From positions 43,497-107,496 of the forward strand of contig NW_025955103.1 of the NCBI RefSeq assembly GCF_022376445.1: DNA of 64,000 nt, read 5' to 3'. The notes under the pieces were generated by a model. The model saw only the letters and a program-made list of their open reading frames with translations, did not search any database and was not told the DNA's origin. This document shows positions 47,650-59,600 of this stretch, piece by piece (position 1 is the first letter of the stretch; every line of letters begins with the position of its first letter). Origin of the DNA: Fomitopsis serialis. Taxonomy: Eukaryota > Basidiomycota > Agaricomycetes > Polyporales > Fomitopsidaceae. A program made the position numbers and the translations under genes.

Positions 47650-50520
47650 ATGACGGGATCCCCGGCCTCTAGTCCGAAGGCGCCAAAGACGACGCCGAGA
47701 TCTCTCCGCTTCGACTCCGTTCCTGAATCTAAGGGACTATCTCCGGCGGCAACCATGTCCTCGGCGACCTCGAAGAAGATCGAACCGATCAATCTCCCGT
47801 CCTCGCTGTACAGCGGAGGCATCGTACTCGACCGTGGGAAGAGCAACTGGCACGAGTGGAAGACGTACGTCCGTCAGCACCTCACCATGTGCCGAATGTG
47901 GCCATACTTGGCCGGGACCGTCGTAGAGCCCGATGGCGACCTCGACCCGACGTCGTTCGAGAACTTCAAAATGAACGAACAAATCGTCATCGCGTTTTTG
48001 GGGACGAAGGCCGCGGAGGAGGAACAGAGCTTCATGGCCAACTACACCGGCGCTCGCGAGTTGTGGGTCGCCCTGTGCGGTCGTCACGAGAAGGAGCCCG
48101 GAGCATACGCTCAGGCGCGTCTCTTCCAGGAGCTCTTCGCCATGCGATACGCGAGCGCCAATGAACGCTACTCTGCGACCTCCATGCGCATTCGAAAAGG
48201 GTGCGAGCGCGTTTTCAACATCGGCATACCGACCCTTGACGTCTTGCAAACCATCATCATGATGAATGCCATGAACGGCGAGCTGATCAACTTGCAGTCT
48301 CAAATCGGTACGTCACTGTCTTCTGCAGCGACCTCGGGCATTCCGTACACCACCGTCAACATCATCCATCGCCTCGACATGGAACAGCAGCTGGTCGACA
48401 ATCGTGGCGTGAAGGGCGCGTCCACCATGGACGTACTCGTCGCTTCCAAAGCTGGGCGTCCCTCGAAGACGTGCACCAACTCGCAGTGCCCTCGCCCGAG
48501 CGGTCACACCGCGGCCGAATGCTGGGCTCCTGGTGGAGGGATGGAAGGACGTCGCGAGGAGATCATGGCCAACAAGAAGAAGGCACGCAAGGGTAAGGAA
48601 ACGGCGGCGGTCGCATCCGATCCTCCTTCCCAAGGTCGCCAGATCCGCGTCGTTGACCCCGAGACTGGCCACGCCTACTTTCTCACTGTTGCGCCGGCTT
48701 CCTCGGACGCTGCCTCCCCTGCCACGTCCACCTCCGACTTTGCTGGTCTTGCTACCGATACGACTCCAGAGTGGCTGGCGTCCGTGACGTCTCCGGCGGA
48801 TGCTGCCGAGTATGCCGCCCTGGTTTCTATGACCAGTGAAGACACTGTCTCTCTTAACTGGGGTGAGCACTCTCGTGACCGTCTTGATCCTCTCGCGTAC
48901 TCTGTCGCTCCGGTGCCTGTCTCTGCTCGCCGTCTGCCTGCTGCTGGCCCTGAGCCCTTCGTCTTTGACTCGGGCGCCTCCACCCATCTCTCGCCTCGGA
49001 AGGACGACTTCCACGACCTTCGCCCGATTGCCCCGCGTGGCATCCGTGGCGTCAATGGCTCCGTCATCCACGCCTATGGTGTCGGGAAGGTTCGTCTTCA
49101 CCTTGGCCGCGGTGCCTCGCTGGTCCTCGACGACGTTCTCTATGTCCCTCAAGCCACTGTGCGCCTCATCAGTATCTCCGCTCTGTGCCGCTCCTCTTCG
49201 CGTTACAAGGTCCTTTTCGATGGCAACCTCGTGCGGATCACCAAGCCGGGTGGGGCTCTCGTCGCGTCCGGCGCGCTCACGGCGCGTCGCCTCTACTCTC
49301 TCAACGGCTCGTCGCCTTCGACCGAGCACGCCCTCTTCGCGGGTCGCGTTCCTACCATTGACACCTGGCACCGTCGCCTGGGTCACGTTAACCACCGCAC
49401 CATCTACGACATGGCTCGCTCCAATGCCGTCCAAGGTATGCCCATCTCCCTCTCCCTCGCACCGTCCAAGTGTGAACACTGCATTCTCGGCAAACAGACG
49501 AGAAGCGTGGTTCCTAAGGTGCGGGTGGGGGAAAAGGCTGAGGAGGTACTGGATGTCGTGTTCGTAGATGTGGCAGGGCCGGCGGATGTCGTGTCGGCGT
49601 CGGGTAACCTGTATTCCTTGAAACTTCTGGATGATAAATCGTCGAATTCCTGGGTCGTCCCTACCCCGACGAAGGCGGTGTTCCCTCAGTTCAAGGCCTG
49701 GGTCCTCGCTCGCGAACGCGAGAAGGGGCGTAAAGTCGGCATCATTCAGATCGACAACGGTGAACTGCTATCTCGCGAATGCATGTCTTTCCTCGAGGGT
49801 CGTGGCACCCGATGGCGTACCACGGCGCCGCACACGTCTGCGCAAAATGGTCGTGTGGAACGTCTCCATCGCACCATTATGGATCGCGCTCGTGCGATGC
49901 GCCTCGCTGCGAACGTGCCGGCGAACCGGTGGGACGAATTCTTGGTCACCGCCAACTACCTCTCGATACGCTCAGCTTCCCGATCTTTACAGGGCATGAC
50001 TCCATACGAGGCCTGGTACGGCAGGAAGCCGGACCTCTCACATCTTCGTGAGATAGGTTGCCGCGCTTTTGTGCTCATCCAGAACCGCCACAACCCTAAG
50101 ATCTACGAGCGGTCGGTTGAATGTGTATTGATTGGCTATGGTACTCATTCCAAGACCTACAGACTGTATCACCGGCAGTTGCACAAAGTCGTTGATTCGT
50201 ACCACGTCCAGTTCATCGAATCTCACGAGGCTGGCTCCGGTCCTATCATTCGTCCTTCGAGCCCTGTGTCCGACTCTCTCCCAGCGGTCCCTGCGTCTCC
50301 ACCTCCCATCGACGATGATCACCTCCTCCCGCCTCGTCCGGCGTCGCCCGACCCTCCTGCGCGCGTTGTTCCTCTGGTCGAACCTGTCGCTGCTCGTGCC
50401 CCGTCGCCGCCTGCTCCGGCACCGCCGCCCCTTGTGGCGGACGTCTTGCCACCTATAACTAGTATTCCGATGCTGGAGGGTCACCATACTATCAGGCCAT
50501 GCAGAATCTTTGAGCAATGA
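47650..50520 (+). CDS. Copia gag-protease-integrase polyprotein, lacking RT/RNase H
   Basis: One 956-codon frame. The gag part (to about residue 330) has YSGGIVLDRGKSNWHEWK and a zinc-knuckle-like CTNSQCPRPSGHTAAEC. The protease active site is FDSGASTHLSP (about 48965). The integrase has an HHCC-type zinc site (TWHRRLGHVNHRTIYDMA ... CEHCILGKQ) and DDE residues in FVDVAGP, IQIDNGELLS and HTSAQNGRVERLHR. Next comes the GKR-like domain (MTPYEAWYGRKPDLSHLR), then a Pro-rich linker. In complete elements the linker leads into reverse transcriptase, but here it ends with RPCRIFEQ and TGA. The initiator may instead be the later ATG at about 47755 (MSSATSKKIEPINLPSS), which resembles usual gag starts. 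Confidence 0.9.
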   Translation: MTGSPASSPKAPKTTPRSLRFDSVPESKGLSPAATMSSATSKKIEPINLPSSLYSGGIVLDRGKSNWHEWKTYVRQHLTMCRMWPYLAGTVVEPDGDLDPTSFENFKMNEQIVIAFLGTKAAEEEQSFMANYTGARELWVALCGRHEKEPGAYAQARLFQELFAMRYASANERYSATSMRIRKGCERVFNIGIPTLDVLQTIIMMNAMNGELINLQSQIGTSLSSAATSGIPYTTVNIIHRLDMEQQLVDNRGVKGASTMDVLVASKAGRPSKTCTNSQCPRPSGHTAAECWAPGGGMEGRREEIMANKKKARKGKETAAVASDPPSQGRQIRVVDPETGHAYFLTVAPASSDAASPATSTSDFAGLATDTTPEWLASVTSPADAAEYAALVSMTSEDTVSLNWGEHSRDRLDPLAYSVAPVPVSARRLPAAGPEPFVFDSGASTHLSPRKDDFHDLRPIAPRGIRGVNGSVIHAYGVGKVRLHLGRGASLVLDDVLYVPQATVRLISISALCRSSSRYKVLFDGNLVRITKPGGALVASGALTARRLYSLNGSSPSTEHALFAGRVPTIDTWHRRLGHVNHRTIYDMARSNAVQGMPISLSLAPSKCEHCILGKQTRSVVPKVRVGEKAEEVLDVVFVDVAGPADVVSASGNLYSLKLLDDKSSNSWVVPTPTKAVFPQFKAWVLAREREKGRKVGIIQIDNGELLSRECMSFLEGRGTRWRTTAPHTSAQNGRVERLHRTIMDRARAMRLAANVPANRWDEFLVTANYLSIRSASRSLQGMTPYEAWYGRKPDLSHLREIGCRAFVLIQNRHNPKIYERSVECVLIGYGTHSKTYRLYHRQLHKVVDSYHVQFIESHEAGSGPIIRPSSPVSDSLPAVPASPPPIDDDHLLPPRPASPDPPARVVPLVEPVAARAPSPPAPAPPPLVADVLPPITSIPMLEGHHTIRPCRIFEQ

Positions 50521-50726
50521 GCCCCATGTTCTGGACAATCTCAGTACATTGGCCATCACATCAAGCACATTACATAATATTTTCATAGTTTATGCACTCT
50601 TAACTCAGCCACAATTACATACACACACAGAAAGGCACCCATAAATTCACAGTATATTGCTCAGAGCTCCAAAGACCCATAAGCCCCATGGTTCTGCGCA
50701 TGTCAAAAAGTGTGTTCACAATGCTA
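50521..50726. other. AT-rich junction between copia remnant and satellite
   Basis: About 200 bp of clearly lower GC than its surroundings, without a gene. It shares phrases such as GCCCCATG.TTCTG at its two ends (about 50521 and 50684), hinting at a short internal duplication. Confidence 0.5.
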
Positions 50727-53700
50727 GATCATATGTGCAAAATATGGGAGGAATATCTGCCCAAAGTCAGGAGCTGTGTGCATAACATTGCTCCAGCCCA
50801 GCCAAGTACAGCCCAATATATTCAGAAATTCATCTGCAGCTGCACAAATCAATCAGCCCGCTAGTGCTGTGTGTCTCAGAAAATGGAACCTATATGGTAG
50901 ATCATATGTGCAAAATATGGTAGGAATATCTGCCCAAAGTCAGGAGCTGTGTGCATAACAGTGCTCCAGCCCAGCCAAGTACAGCCCAATATATTCAGAT
51001 ATTCATCTGCAGCTGCACAAATCTATCAGCCCGCTAGTGCTGTGTGTCTCAGAAAATGGAACCTATATGGTAGATCATATGTGCAAAATATGGGAGGAAT
51101 ACCTGCCCAAAGTCAGGAGCTGTGTGCATAACATTGCTCCAGCCCAGCCAAGTACAGCCCAATATATTCAGAAATTCATCTGCAGCTGCACAAATCAATC
51201 AGCCCGCTAGTGCTGTGTGTCTCAGAAAATAGAACCTATATGGTAGATCATATGTGCAAAATATGGGAGGAATATCTGCCCAAAGTCAGGAGCTGTGTGC
51301 ATAACATTGCTCCAGCCCAGCCAAGTACAGCCCAATATATTCAGAAATTCATCTGCAGCTGCACAGATCAATCAGCCCGCTAGTGCTGTGTGTCTCAGAA
51401 AATGGAACCTATATGGTAGATCATATGTGCAAAATATGGTAGGAATATCTGCCCAAAGTCAGGAGCTGTGTGCATAACAGTGCTCCAGCCCAGCCAAGTA
51501 CAGCCCAATATATTCAGATATTCATCTGCAGCTGCACAAATCAATCAGCCCGCTAGTGCTGTGTGTCTCAGAAAATGGAACCTATATGGTAGATCATATG
51601 TGCAAAATATGGGAGGAATACCTGCCCAAAGTCAGGAGCTGTGTGCATAACATTGCTCCAGCCCAGCCAAGTACAGCCCAATATATTCAGAAATTCATCT
51701 GCAGCTGCACAAATCAATCAGCCCGCTAGTGCTGTGTGTCTCAGAAAATGGAACCTATATGGTAGATCATATGTGCAAAATATGGGAGGAATACCTGCCC
51801 AAAGTCAGGAGCTGTGTGCATAACATTGCTCCAGCCCAGCCAAGTACAGCCCAATATATTCAGAATTCATCTGCAGCTGCACAAATCAATCAGCCCGCTA
51901 GTGCTGTGTGTCTCAGAAAATGGAACCTATATGGTAGATCATATGTGCAAAATATGGGAGGAATACCTGCCCAAAGTCAGGAGCTGTGTGCATAACATTG
52001 CTCCAGCCCAGCCAAGTACAGCCCAATATATTCAGAATTCATCTGCAGCTGCACAAATCAATCAGCCCGCTAGTGCTGTGTGTCTCAGAAAATAGAACCT
52101 ATATGGTAGATCATATGTGCAAAATATGGGAGGAATATCTGCCCAAAGTCAGGAGCTGTGTGCATAACAGTGCTCCAGCCCAGCCAAGTACAGCCCAATA
52201 TATTCAGAAATTCATCTGCAGCTGCACAAATCAATCAGCCCGCTAGTGCTGTGTGTCTCAGAAAATGTAACCTATATGGTAGATCATATGTGCAAAATAT
52301 GGGAGGAATATCTGCCCAAAGTCAGGAGCTGTGTGCATAACATTGCTCCAGCCCAGCCAAGTACAGCCCAATATATTCAGAATTCATCTGCAGCTGCACA
52401 AATCAATCAGCCCGCTAGTGCTGTGTGTCTCAGAAAATGGAACCTATATGGTAGATCATATGTGCAAAATATGGGAGGAATACCTGCCCAAAGTCAGGAG
52501 CTGTGTGCATAACAGTGCTCCAGCCCAGCCAAGTACAGCCCAATATATTCAGAAATTCATCTGCAGCTGCACAAATCAATCAGCCCGCTAGTGCTGTGTG
52601 TCTCAGAAAATAGAACCTATATGGTAGATCATATGTGCAAAATATGGGAGGAATACCTGCCCAAAGTCAGGAGCTGTGTGCATAACAGTGCTCCAGCCCA
52701 GCCAAGTACAGCCCAATATATTCAGAAATTCATCTGCAGCTGCACAAATCAATCAGCCCGCTAGTGCTGTGTGTCTCAGAAAATGGAACCTATATGGTAG
52801 ATCATATGTGCAAAATATGGGAGGAATACCTGCCCAAAGTCAGGAGCTGTGTGCATAACAGTGCTCCAGCCCAGCCAAGTACAGCCCAATATATTCAGAA
52901 ATTCATCTGCAGCTGCACAAATCAATCAGCCCGCTAGTGCTGTGTGTCTCAGAAAATAGAACCTATATGGTAGATCATATGTGCAAAATATGGGAGGAAT
53001 ATCTGCCCAAAGTCAGGAGCTGTGTGCATAACAGTGCTCCAGCCCAGCCAAGTACAGCCCAATATATTCAGAATTCATCTGCAGCTGCACAAATCAATCA
53101 GCCCGCTAGTGCTGTGTGTCTCAGAAAATGTAACCTATATGGTAGATCATATGTGCAAAATATGGGAGGAATACTGCCCAAAGTCAGGAGCTGTGTGCAT
53201 AACATTGCTCCAGCCCAGCCAAGTACAGCCCAATATATTCAGAATTCATCTGCAGCTGCACAAATCAATCAGCCCGCTAGTGCTGTGTGTCTCAGAAAAT
53301 GGAACCTATATGGTAGATCATATGTGCAAAATATGGGAGGAATACCTGCCCAAAGTCAGGAGCTGTGTGCATAACAGTGCTCCAGCCCAGCCAAGTACAG
53401 CCCAATATATTCAGATATTCATCTGCAGCTGCACAAATCAATCAGCCCGCTAGTGCTGTGTGTCTCAGAAAATGAACCTATATGGTAGATCATATGTGCA
53501 AAATATGGGAGGAATACTGCCCAAAGTCAGGAGCTGTGTGCATAACATTGCTCCAGCCCAGCCAAGTACAGCCCAATATATTCAGAAATTCATCTGCAGC
53601 TGCACAAATCAATCAGCCCGCTAGTGCTGTGTGTCTCAGAAAATGGAACCTATATGGTAGATCATATGTGCAAAATATGGGAGGAATATCTGCCCAAAGT

Positions 53701-54271
53701 CAGGAGCTGTGTGCATAACATTGCTCCAGCCCAGCCAAGTACAGCCCAATATATTCAGAAATTCATCTGCAGCTGCACAAATCAATCAGCCCGCTAGTGC
53801 TGTGTGTCTCAGAAAATGGAACCTATATGGTAGATCATATGTGCAAAATATGGGAGGAATACCTGCCCAAAGTCAGGAGCTGTGTGCATAACATTGCTCC
53901 AGCCCAGCCAAGTACAGCCCAATATATTCAGATATTCATCTGCAGCTGCACAAATCAATCAGCCCGCTAGTGCTGTGTGTCTCAGAAAATGGAACCTATA
54001 TGGTAGATCATATGTGCAAAATATGGGAGGAATATCTGCCCAAAGTCAGGAGCTGTGTGCATAACAGTGCTCCAGCCCAGCCAAGTACAGCCCAATATAT
54101 TCAGAAATTCATCTGCAGCTGCACAAATCAATCAGCCCGCTAGTGCTGTGTGTCTCAGAAAATGGAACCTATATGGTAGATCATATGTGCAAAATATGGG
54201 AGGAATACCTGCCCAAAGTCAGGAGCTGTGTGCATAACATTGCTCCAGCCCAGCCAAGTACAGCCCAATAT
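50727..54271. repeat. Satellite array, 173-bp monomer, about 20.5 copies
   Basis: Tandem head-to-tail monomers starting GATCATATGTGCAAAATATG and containing GCTCCAGCCCAGCCAAGTAC and CATCTGCAGCTGCACAAATC. Most are 173 bp; some are 172 or 171 by loss of one A in CAGAAATTC or one or two bases in the GGAATA(C/T)CTGCC segment. Variants at a few positions (ATTGCTCC/AGTGCTCC, CAGAAATTC/CAGATATTC, ATGGAACC/ATAGAACC) are shared between non-adjacent units, the usual mark of unequal exchange or gene conversion. The array is much more AT-rich than the genes and ends abruptly at CCCAATAT. Repeated 60-codon frames inside it are by-products of the monomer. Confidence 0.97.
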
Positions 54272-54612
54272 CCTCCAATTTGTATGCTCACGCTCATGAA
54301 ATCGCAAATTTGGCGCTTCATGAATATCCGAACAATCCAACTTCTTTTCCCCTACTCATCTCTGCAAGATGACAATATTTTCCGGTGCTGTGTATGATCT
54401 GTTTTCGTATTTGTACTCGCTCATACACTCAATGGTTGTGCATTCTTCCTTTTGAACTACGTTGTCGACTCTTTCTGTGACTTATTCTTTCCTGTACACT
54501 TTTATATCTCACTATCGTACCGTTTCACCCCTCGCGCTACGCCCAGTTGCTCACTTAGAGGCTTGGTGCGCGTTGCAACACTTACTAGACTACCTGGCTT
54601 GTGTGATCGCTG
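54272..54612. other. Unassigned sequence right of the satellite
   Basis: About 340 bp of moderate GC with no gene recognised. It may hold the outer edge of the helicase-bearing element, but no terminal repeat was found. Confidence 0.4.
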
Positions 54613-55135
54613 CCCGATCGGGGCGTGTGGCTGAGACCACGTGCATGCCTACTAAATCGGGAAGGAGAGCCAAACAGCGCCACAGTGTTCGACTCGCGTC
54701 GTGCTCCCTCCACTCGCTCTTCCTTCCTCCTCGTCGCCCGTCTCGTCGTGCTCTTCGACTCCTCCGCCGTGCTCGCCGTCTCCTCCGCCGTGCTCGCCGC
54801 CTCCCTCGTCCTCGCCGCCTCCCTCGTGCTCGCCGTCTCCTCCGCCGCGCCCCGATCGGGGCGTGTGGCTGAGACCACGTGCGTGCCTACTAAATCGGGA
54901 AGGAGAGCCAAACAGCGCCACAGTGTTCGACTCGCGTCGTGCTCCCTCCACTCGCTCTTCCTTCCTCCTCGTCGCCCGTCTCGCCGTGCTCGCCGTCTCC
55001 TCCGCCGTGCTCGCCGTCTCCTCCGCCGTGCCACCCGTCTCCTCCGCCGTGCTCGCCGCCTCCCTCGTGCTCGCCGCCTCCCTCGTGCTCGCCGCCTCCC
55101 TCGTGCTCGCCGCCTCCCTCGTCGTCGCCGCCATC
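54613..55135. repeat. 238-bp-period duplication with CTCGCCG-rich minisatellite
   Basis: A block of about 139 bp beginning CCCGATCGGGGCGTGTGGCT occurs at 54613-54751 and 54851-54989 with essentially one difference (GTGCATGCC/GTGCGTGCC). Each copy is followed by a minisatellite of 18-21 bp units built from CTCGCCGTCTCCTCCGCCGTG and CTCGCCGCCTCCCTCGTG; the second tract is longer. Frames through it give Ser/Pro-rich or Arg-rich products that are probably not translated. Confidence 0.9.
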
Positions 55136-55605
55136 ACCCTCTCCGTTGGGTGCCGATGCCGTGATAGCTGCATTCGCAGGTAAGTTGCTACGCTACGCAA
55201 TCGAGCAACGGCTCACTCCTATCTGTAGGTCCTCGGTCGCCCCGTCTCCCTCATTCCCTCTCCATCGCTCGCCGCCCGTCTCCTCGTCGCCCCCGCGCTT
55301 CTCCGCACACGCTGCGGTCGCCGCCGCTGGATGGAGTTGGTTAGGGGCTTAGCGATGGGTTGAAAGTCGCGGTACGTCCCTCTCTCTCTCCTACACACCC
55401 CATGCCGTGGCCGGTTAGGGCTGGACTCGTCCGCCCTGACCGGTAGAGGTCCATCGCCCGTTCTCGAACGGCAACGATGGCCTCTCCTCTGCGTTCGCCT
55501 TCGGGCGCGCAGTTGCACGGCCGCTGGGGCTACGCTTATCGTTTTTCTTCCCTCCGCCCAGCCTGTCGCCCCGCACCCGGATTACCTCGCACCCTTGGAC
55601 TTGGA

Positions 55606-55695
55606 CCTCCCTCCGGACCTGGACCTCCCTCCGGACCTGGACCTCCCTCCGGACCTGGACCTCCCTCCGGACCTGGACCTCACCCCGGACCCGGA
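55606..55695. repeat. 18-bp minisatellite, about 4-5 copies
   Basis: Tandem unit CCTCCCTCCGGACCTGGA. In frame it would encode repeated Leu-Asp-Leu-Pro-Pro-Asp, but no convincing gene surrounds it. Confidence 0.85.
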
Positions 55696-55785
55696 CACGC
55701 ACCCTCTTCCCTTCCCCCCTGTTATTCGCGCGCGCACCTACTTCGCCGGCTGGTTCCTCCGTCACACGTGTAGCATCATTACCTT

Positions 55786-55920
55786 TAGCTCCAGTACCAC
55801 TATACGTAGAGACCATGTAACGCGTCCCCTATTAGTGAAACTTGCCGTTTAGTTACAGTACTACTACCAGTATCCGTAGACACTATGTAACGATCCTACG
55901 GTCCTTTCGTGAAACTTGCG
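55786..55920. repeat. Two imperfect 65-bp direct repeats
   Basis: Blocks containing CCGTAGACACTATGTAACG-like and GTGAAACTTGC.CG sequences occur at about 55786-55850 and 55856-55920 with several substitutions. They could be binding sites or relics of element ends in front of the helicase gene. Confidence 0.7.
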
Positions 55921-56629
55921 CGTCGTCACCGAAAATACATCCGTCGGTTCGACGTGCCGTCCCTCCTTTTCACGGGCCGAATGCTAGACGAGTCTGCGTT
56001 TGTTGCCGCTGTGTGCGCACACGCAACTCCCCTTTCCGTGCCCCGCTTCGGAGGATGGCGTTGAAGCTGTCGTGCGTCGCTATTCGACGCTCGGTTGCCT
56101 TCTTCGCGCTTCAAAGAAACACGACGCGAGTCGACCACGTCGTCCCCCGTCATTGGCACGCGCATCCCACGTCAGTATGGATCTGCGTGCGGTGCCTGAG
56201 CAAACGCCGACTCCCATCTCATGGACGGCTGTCAGGCCCCCGCCTTCTCCCCCTCCCTCCGTCAACAATGTGTCCTTTTCGGGACGCGGCGCGTTGTGCG
56301 GCTGACGACACACTGTCACCCTTGTCGCCTCCAAGCTCCCACTCAATCTCGGCCGCCCCATTTCCCCAATGCGTCATTCCCGACTGCGCCGACCGGTGGA
56401 CGCGTGCTGGCGCATCGAGACTGTTTTCACGTCAATTCGTTCTACGCGTACCGTCCTAGCTCGAACCCAGATCCGGTTCGCTTTTGCGCTGTCATCGTCA
56501 TCCCCGGACGCGCGTTCTGGACCTCTCTTCACCTTCCCCTCTGCTCGACGCCCATTCTCCATATAATTCTCGCACATCCGTCTGTGTCCCTTCGCCTTCC
56601 CATCCTCATTCGCCCTCGAACGCTTCGCC

Positions 56630-59600
56630 ATGCCTAACCAGTGAGTCAGTGTCTTCCTCCGCCCGGTGTCTGTGTCTGACAAGCCCTTAGAACGTTCTTG
56701 TGCAAACTATGTGGATGCGTCGTTTATGCGCCCAGCCGTGACGCGCATCGACGGCAGAAGCACCAAATATGTTCGGACTGCGTGTACCCAGACGGGGAAC
56801 GCGTTACGCTGGAGAAGGATTTCGCAACGGGCAAGTACCATTGTCGGCGCTGCAATTACTCCAATGCAGTCATCCGTTACATGCGCGTAAGTGACCTCTT
56901 CATCCTCGTCTCAGCATTCCCTAACAGTCTACCAGACCCACATATCGGCGTGCCATGCGCTCTCGAATCCCGACGATGAAGATGCTGCGTCGATTGAAGA
57001 AGTCGAGGACGGACTAGGTCCACCGCCGTCGCAGCTAGCACGTCCGTCGCAATGCCCTCCGTCGCAATGCCCTCCGTCGCAATGCCCTCCGTCGCAGCCC
57101 CCTCCGACGCAGCCCCCTCCGGTCCATTCCCAACGTCGCAGTCGCTCTTCGCCACCTCCAGTGGCAGTCGGAACTCTATGCGACCCTGATGATCTTTTTG
57201 CCCCAATTCCTAGCCCGTCTCCCGTCTCTCGTTCTCCGCCCAAGTCGGATTTGCCTGCCTCCTCGCCTCCTTCTTCCTCGCCTCTCGCTCCTCGCCCGCC
57301 TTCTCCGGACCCCCTGGTCACCCATCTGTCCGACCTCTCTCCCCCTGACAATGCAGAAGACGAGGCTGCGAACGACGACGATCCGGCCCCGGTCGTCTTA
57401 CCTGACGACGACACGGAGGTCACCTCCGACTTTCAGCGGTGGGGGATCGTCGTCAATCTCGCTCACAATGTCGTTATATGCGTTAGCTGCCATAAAGTCG
57501 TCCTCGCTAGTTCCGTCTTCACGCACCTGAAATCGCACGGAATTTTTGACCTCCATTCGCGCGATGTCTCGGAAGCCCTCCTTCCGTTCAGTCTCATAGA
57601 TACACGGGCCGCCATCGTCCCTCGCATTCCTTTTGGCGCCTCTACCATCAATGCTATCTTCGGCCTGAACATCATCGAGGACTGTGCGTTTTGTTCGGTT
57701 TGCCATCGCGGGTATGGCTCGGTCGACTCTCTGAAGAAGAACCACTTCGCCGTCTCGAACTGCAACCCCGCTCGCCAGTACCACGAAGGCCCTGGCCAAA
57801 CTTTCTTCACGAACAACTGTCGCCGCGTCTTCCCAGTCTCTCTCCCTGATCCTGAGCCTGTAGATCCCTCAACGAGTATCTTCGAATCCTTCCTAGCCAC
57901 GATTATATGCCCGGATCCCGCTCTGGACCCGCTTTCGGAGCCTGCTAATGACCGCTCACTTAGCCGCTTTCTGGCTCGCGAGCGATGGCTCGACGTCGTT
58001 CGCAAATTTCCGCCCGCTTACCTTCACTACCTCATCGACGAGGAGCCCGCCCATCCCTTCATGAAGCCCATACGCGAGGTCGCCCACGCATATTTCGAGA
58101 AGGTCGTCCAACTCCTCGCGTACACGTCTCCGCACTTCAAACGGCAGATGGCTCAGTACGGCGAGTAAGTCGCCCTCCCCTATGTTCCATTCCATCGCTG
58201 ACGTCTTTCAGCGGCCCATACGGCGGTGCGTTCAGTACTGTTCGACCGGGCACAGCGCTCCAGTATTCCAGATACTTGGCGCGGCTCGTCGTCTTCGTCC
58301 TACGTGCGCAGGAGCCCACGGACTCCATTCACGTTGTGCCTCTCTCCGAAGACCAGTGCATTGCGGCTCAACGTCTCGTGGAGGCTCTCGCTTCGCAGTC
58401 GGATGCTGACCTCCACGGTCTCCTCCATACCCTTCTTTATGCTCTCGTCACGAACACGCCTTCCGATGCGACCCTTGACTCGTTCGTCTTCGCCATCTCA
58501 AACTTTCAAGTCCTTACCGCCGTCACCGCCCAAGGCTTCTTACGAACCAACGACATACGACGGCTCAACGCTCAGCTAATATACATCATCCGGTCCGTGA
58601 TGTTCACCGAACTCGTCTCGCGTATGCAGGCCGACAATCTGCAATTCTACCCGTACGTCTTATTTCGTCCCGTCTAATTCTGCATCTCACGTCCTGTGCA
58701 GTGTATACCAGCAGCTCCGACCCTTCCTTGTTGCGGAGGCGCACACCCCTTTCGCATACTGTGCCGCGCTCTCTGGCATCCTCGGCAGCATCGAGAGTCA
58801 AGAGGATATGATGCCGCAATTTCAATTCAAGGATCTGCAGCGCAAGGTCATCTTGTTCCACGATATCGAGTTCTCGCACGCGTCTGTAGCCACCGTCGTT
58901 AGAGGTGCGATGGCCGAGTACGATTCTCTGCTATCGTCGAAGCTCCTCTGCGGTCTTTCCAAGGACGACCCTGCGTTCAGGCTCCCGCAAGATATCTCCA
59001 AAATATTCGACCAACCGCAGAACCATACGCCCGGCTTCAGCTTCTTCGAGGATACGCGCAATGACCTATCTCACCTTCAGTACGCTCTCCTCCGTCGTTT
59101 GGTCGAGCCGCACGGCTCTTCGGGTCCCTTCCACTACGTGCACAACGAGCGTTTGGTATGGGTAGCGGATAGCTGTTTACGATTCCTCCGTGATGCTTAC
59201 GAGGCTGAGCAACGCCTTTGCACGATGATTCATCTCTCCTACGGTCAGCCGGCGCGAGGCGAAGAGCTCGCCAGCATGACCTACCGTAACATTCCTGGAG
59301 GCTCCGCCCGCGCTGTATACGTCTTACATGGCATGCTCGTCCTTGTGGCGGGTACTGGAAGTGCGCAGAAAAGGTACGTTGTCAGTCCTCGTCTAACACG
59401 CAGTTTCATTCAATTCGCTTCACAGACCGGTCGCGACAAGGTCATCGTTCGTGCGCCCGCTCCTGAAGTCGCTCAACGCCTGCTGTTCCACCTCGGCGTC
59501 ATACGTCCTGCCCAGCACATTCTCGCCCAGCTTTTCCTGCCGAAGGCCGATGCCGACAGGTTCAAGCACTACTTGTTCCCCGGTCTGCACAAGACCACCA

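Larger units (their letters stand above)
47257..50520 (+). mobile_element. Ty1/copia retrotransposon, 5' part only
   Basis: LTR (47257-47512), primer binding site (47513-47530) and a gag-protease-integrase frame (47650-50520) in the copia order (integrase before where RT should be). Reverse transcriptase, RNase H and the 3' LTR are absent; AT-rich DNA and a satellite array follow instead. The open frame is uninterrupted, so the truncation appears recent, or the remainder was displaced by the array. Confidence 0.85.
55136..56629. other. Leader region of the helicase gene
   Basis: About 1.5 kb upstream of the helicase start, holding two small repeat blocks (see 55606-55695 and 55786-55920). 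No gene was recognised. The frames at 55842-56637 overlap each other and have no motif. It likely contains the helicase promoter. Confidence 0.4.

Noticed and set aside
48313..49479. Minus-strand ORF of 388 codons within the copia element
   Set aside because: Antisense to the gag-integrase frame, with no domain of its own.
50727..54271. Repeated 60-145-codon frames in the satellite; also considered as a CRISPR-like array
   Set aside because: The frames are copies of one 173-bp monomer whose length is not a multiple of three. There are no short repeats with unique spacers, and the host is eukaryotic.
54585..55352. Arg-rich and Pro/Ser-rich ORFs on both strands
   Set aside because: They are products of the CTCGCCG minisatellite and of the 139-bp duplication, not protein-like.
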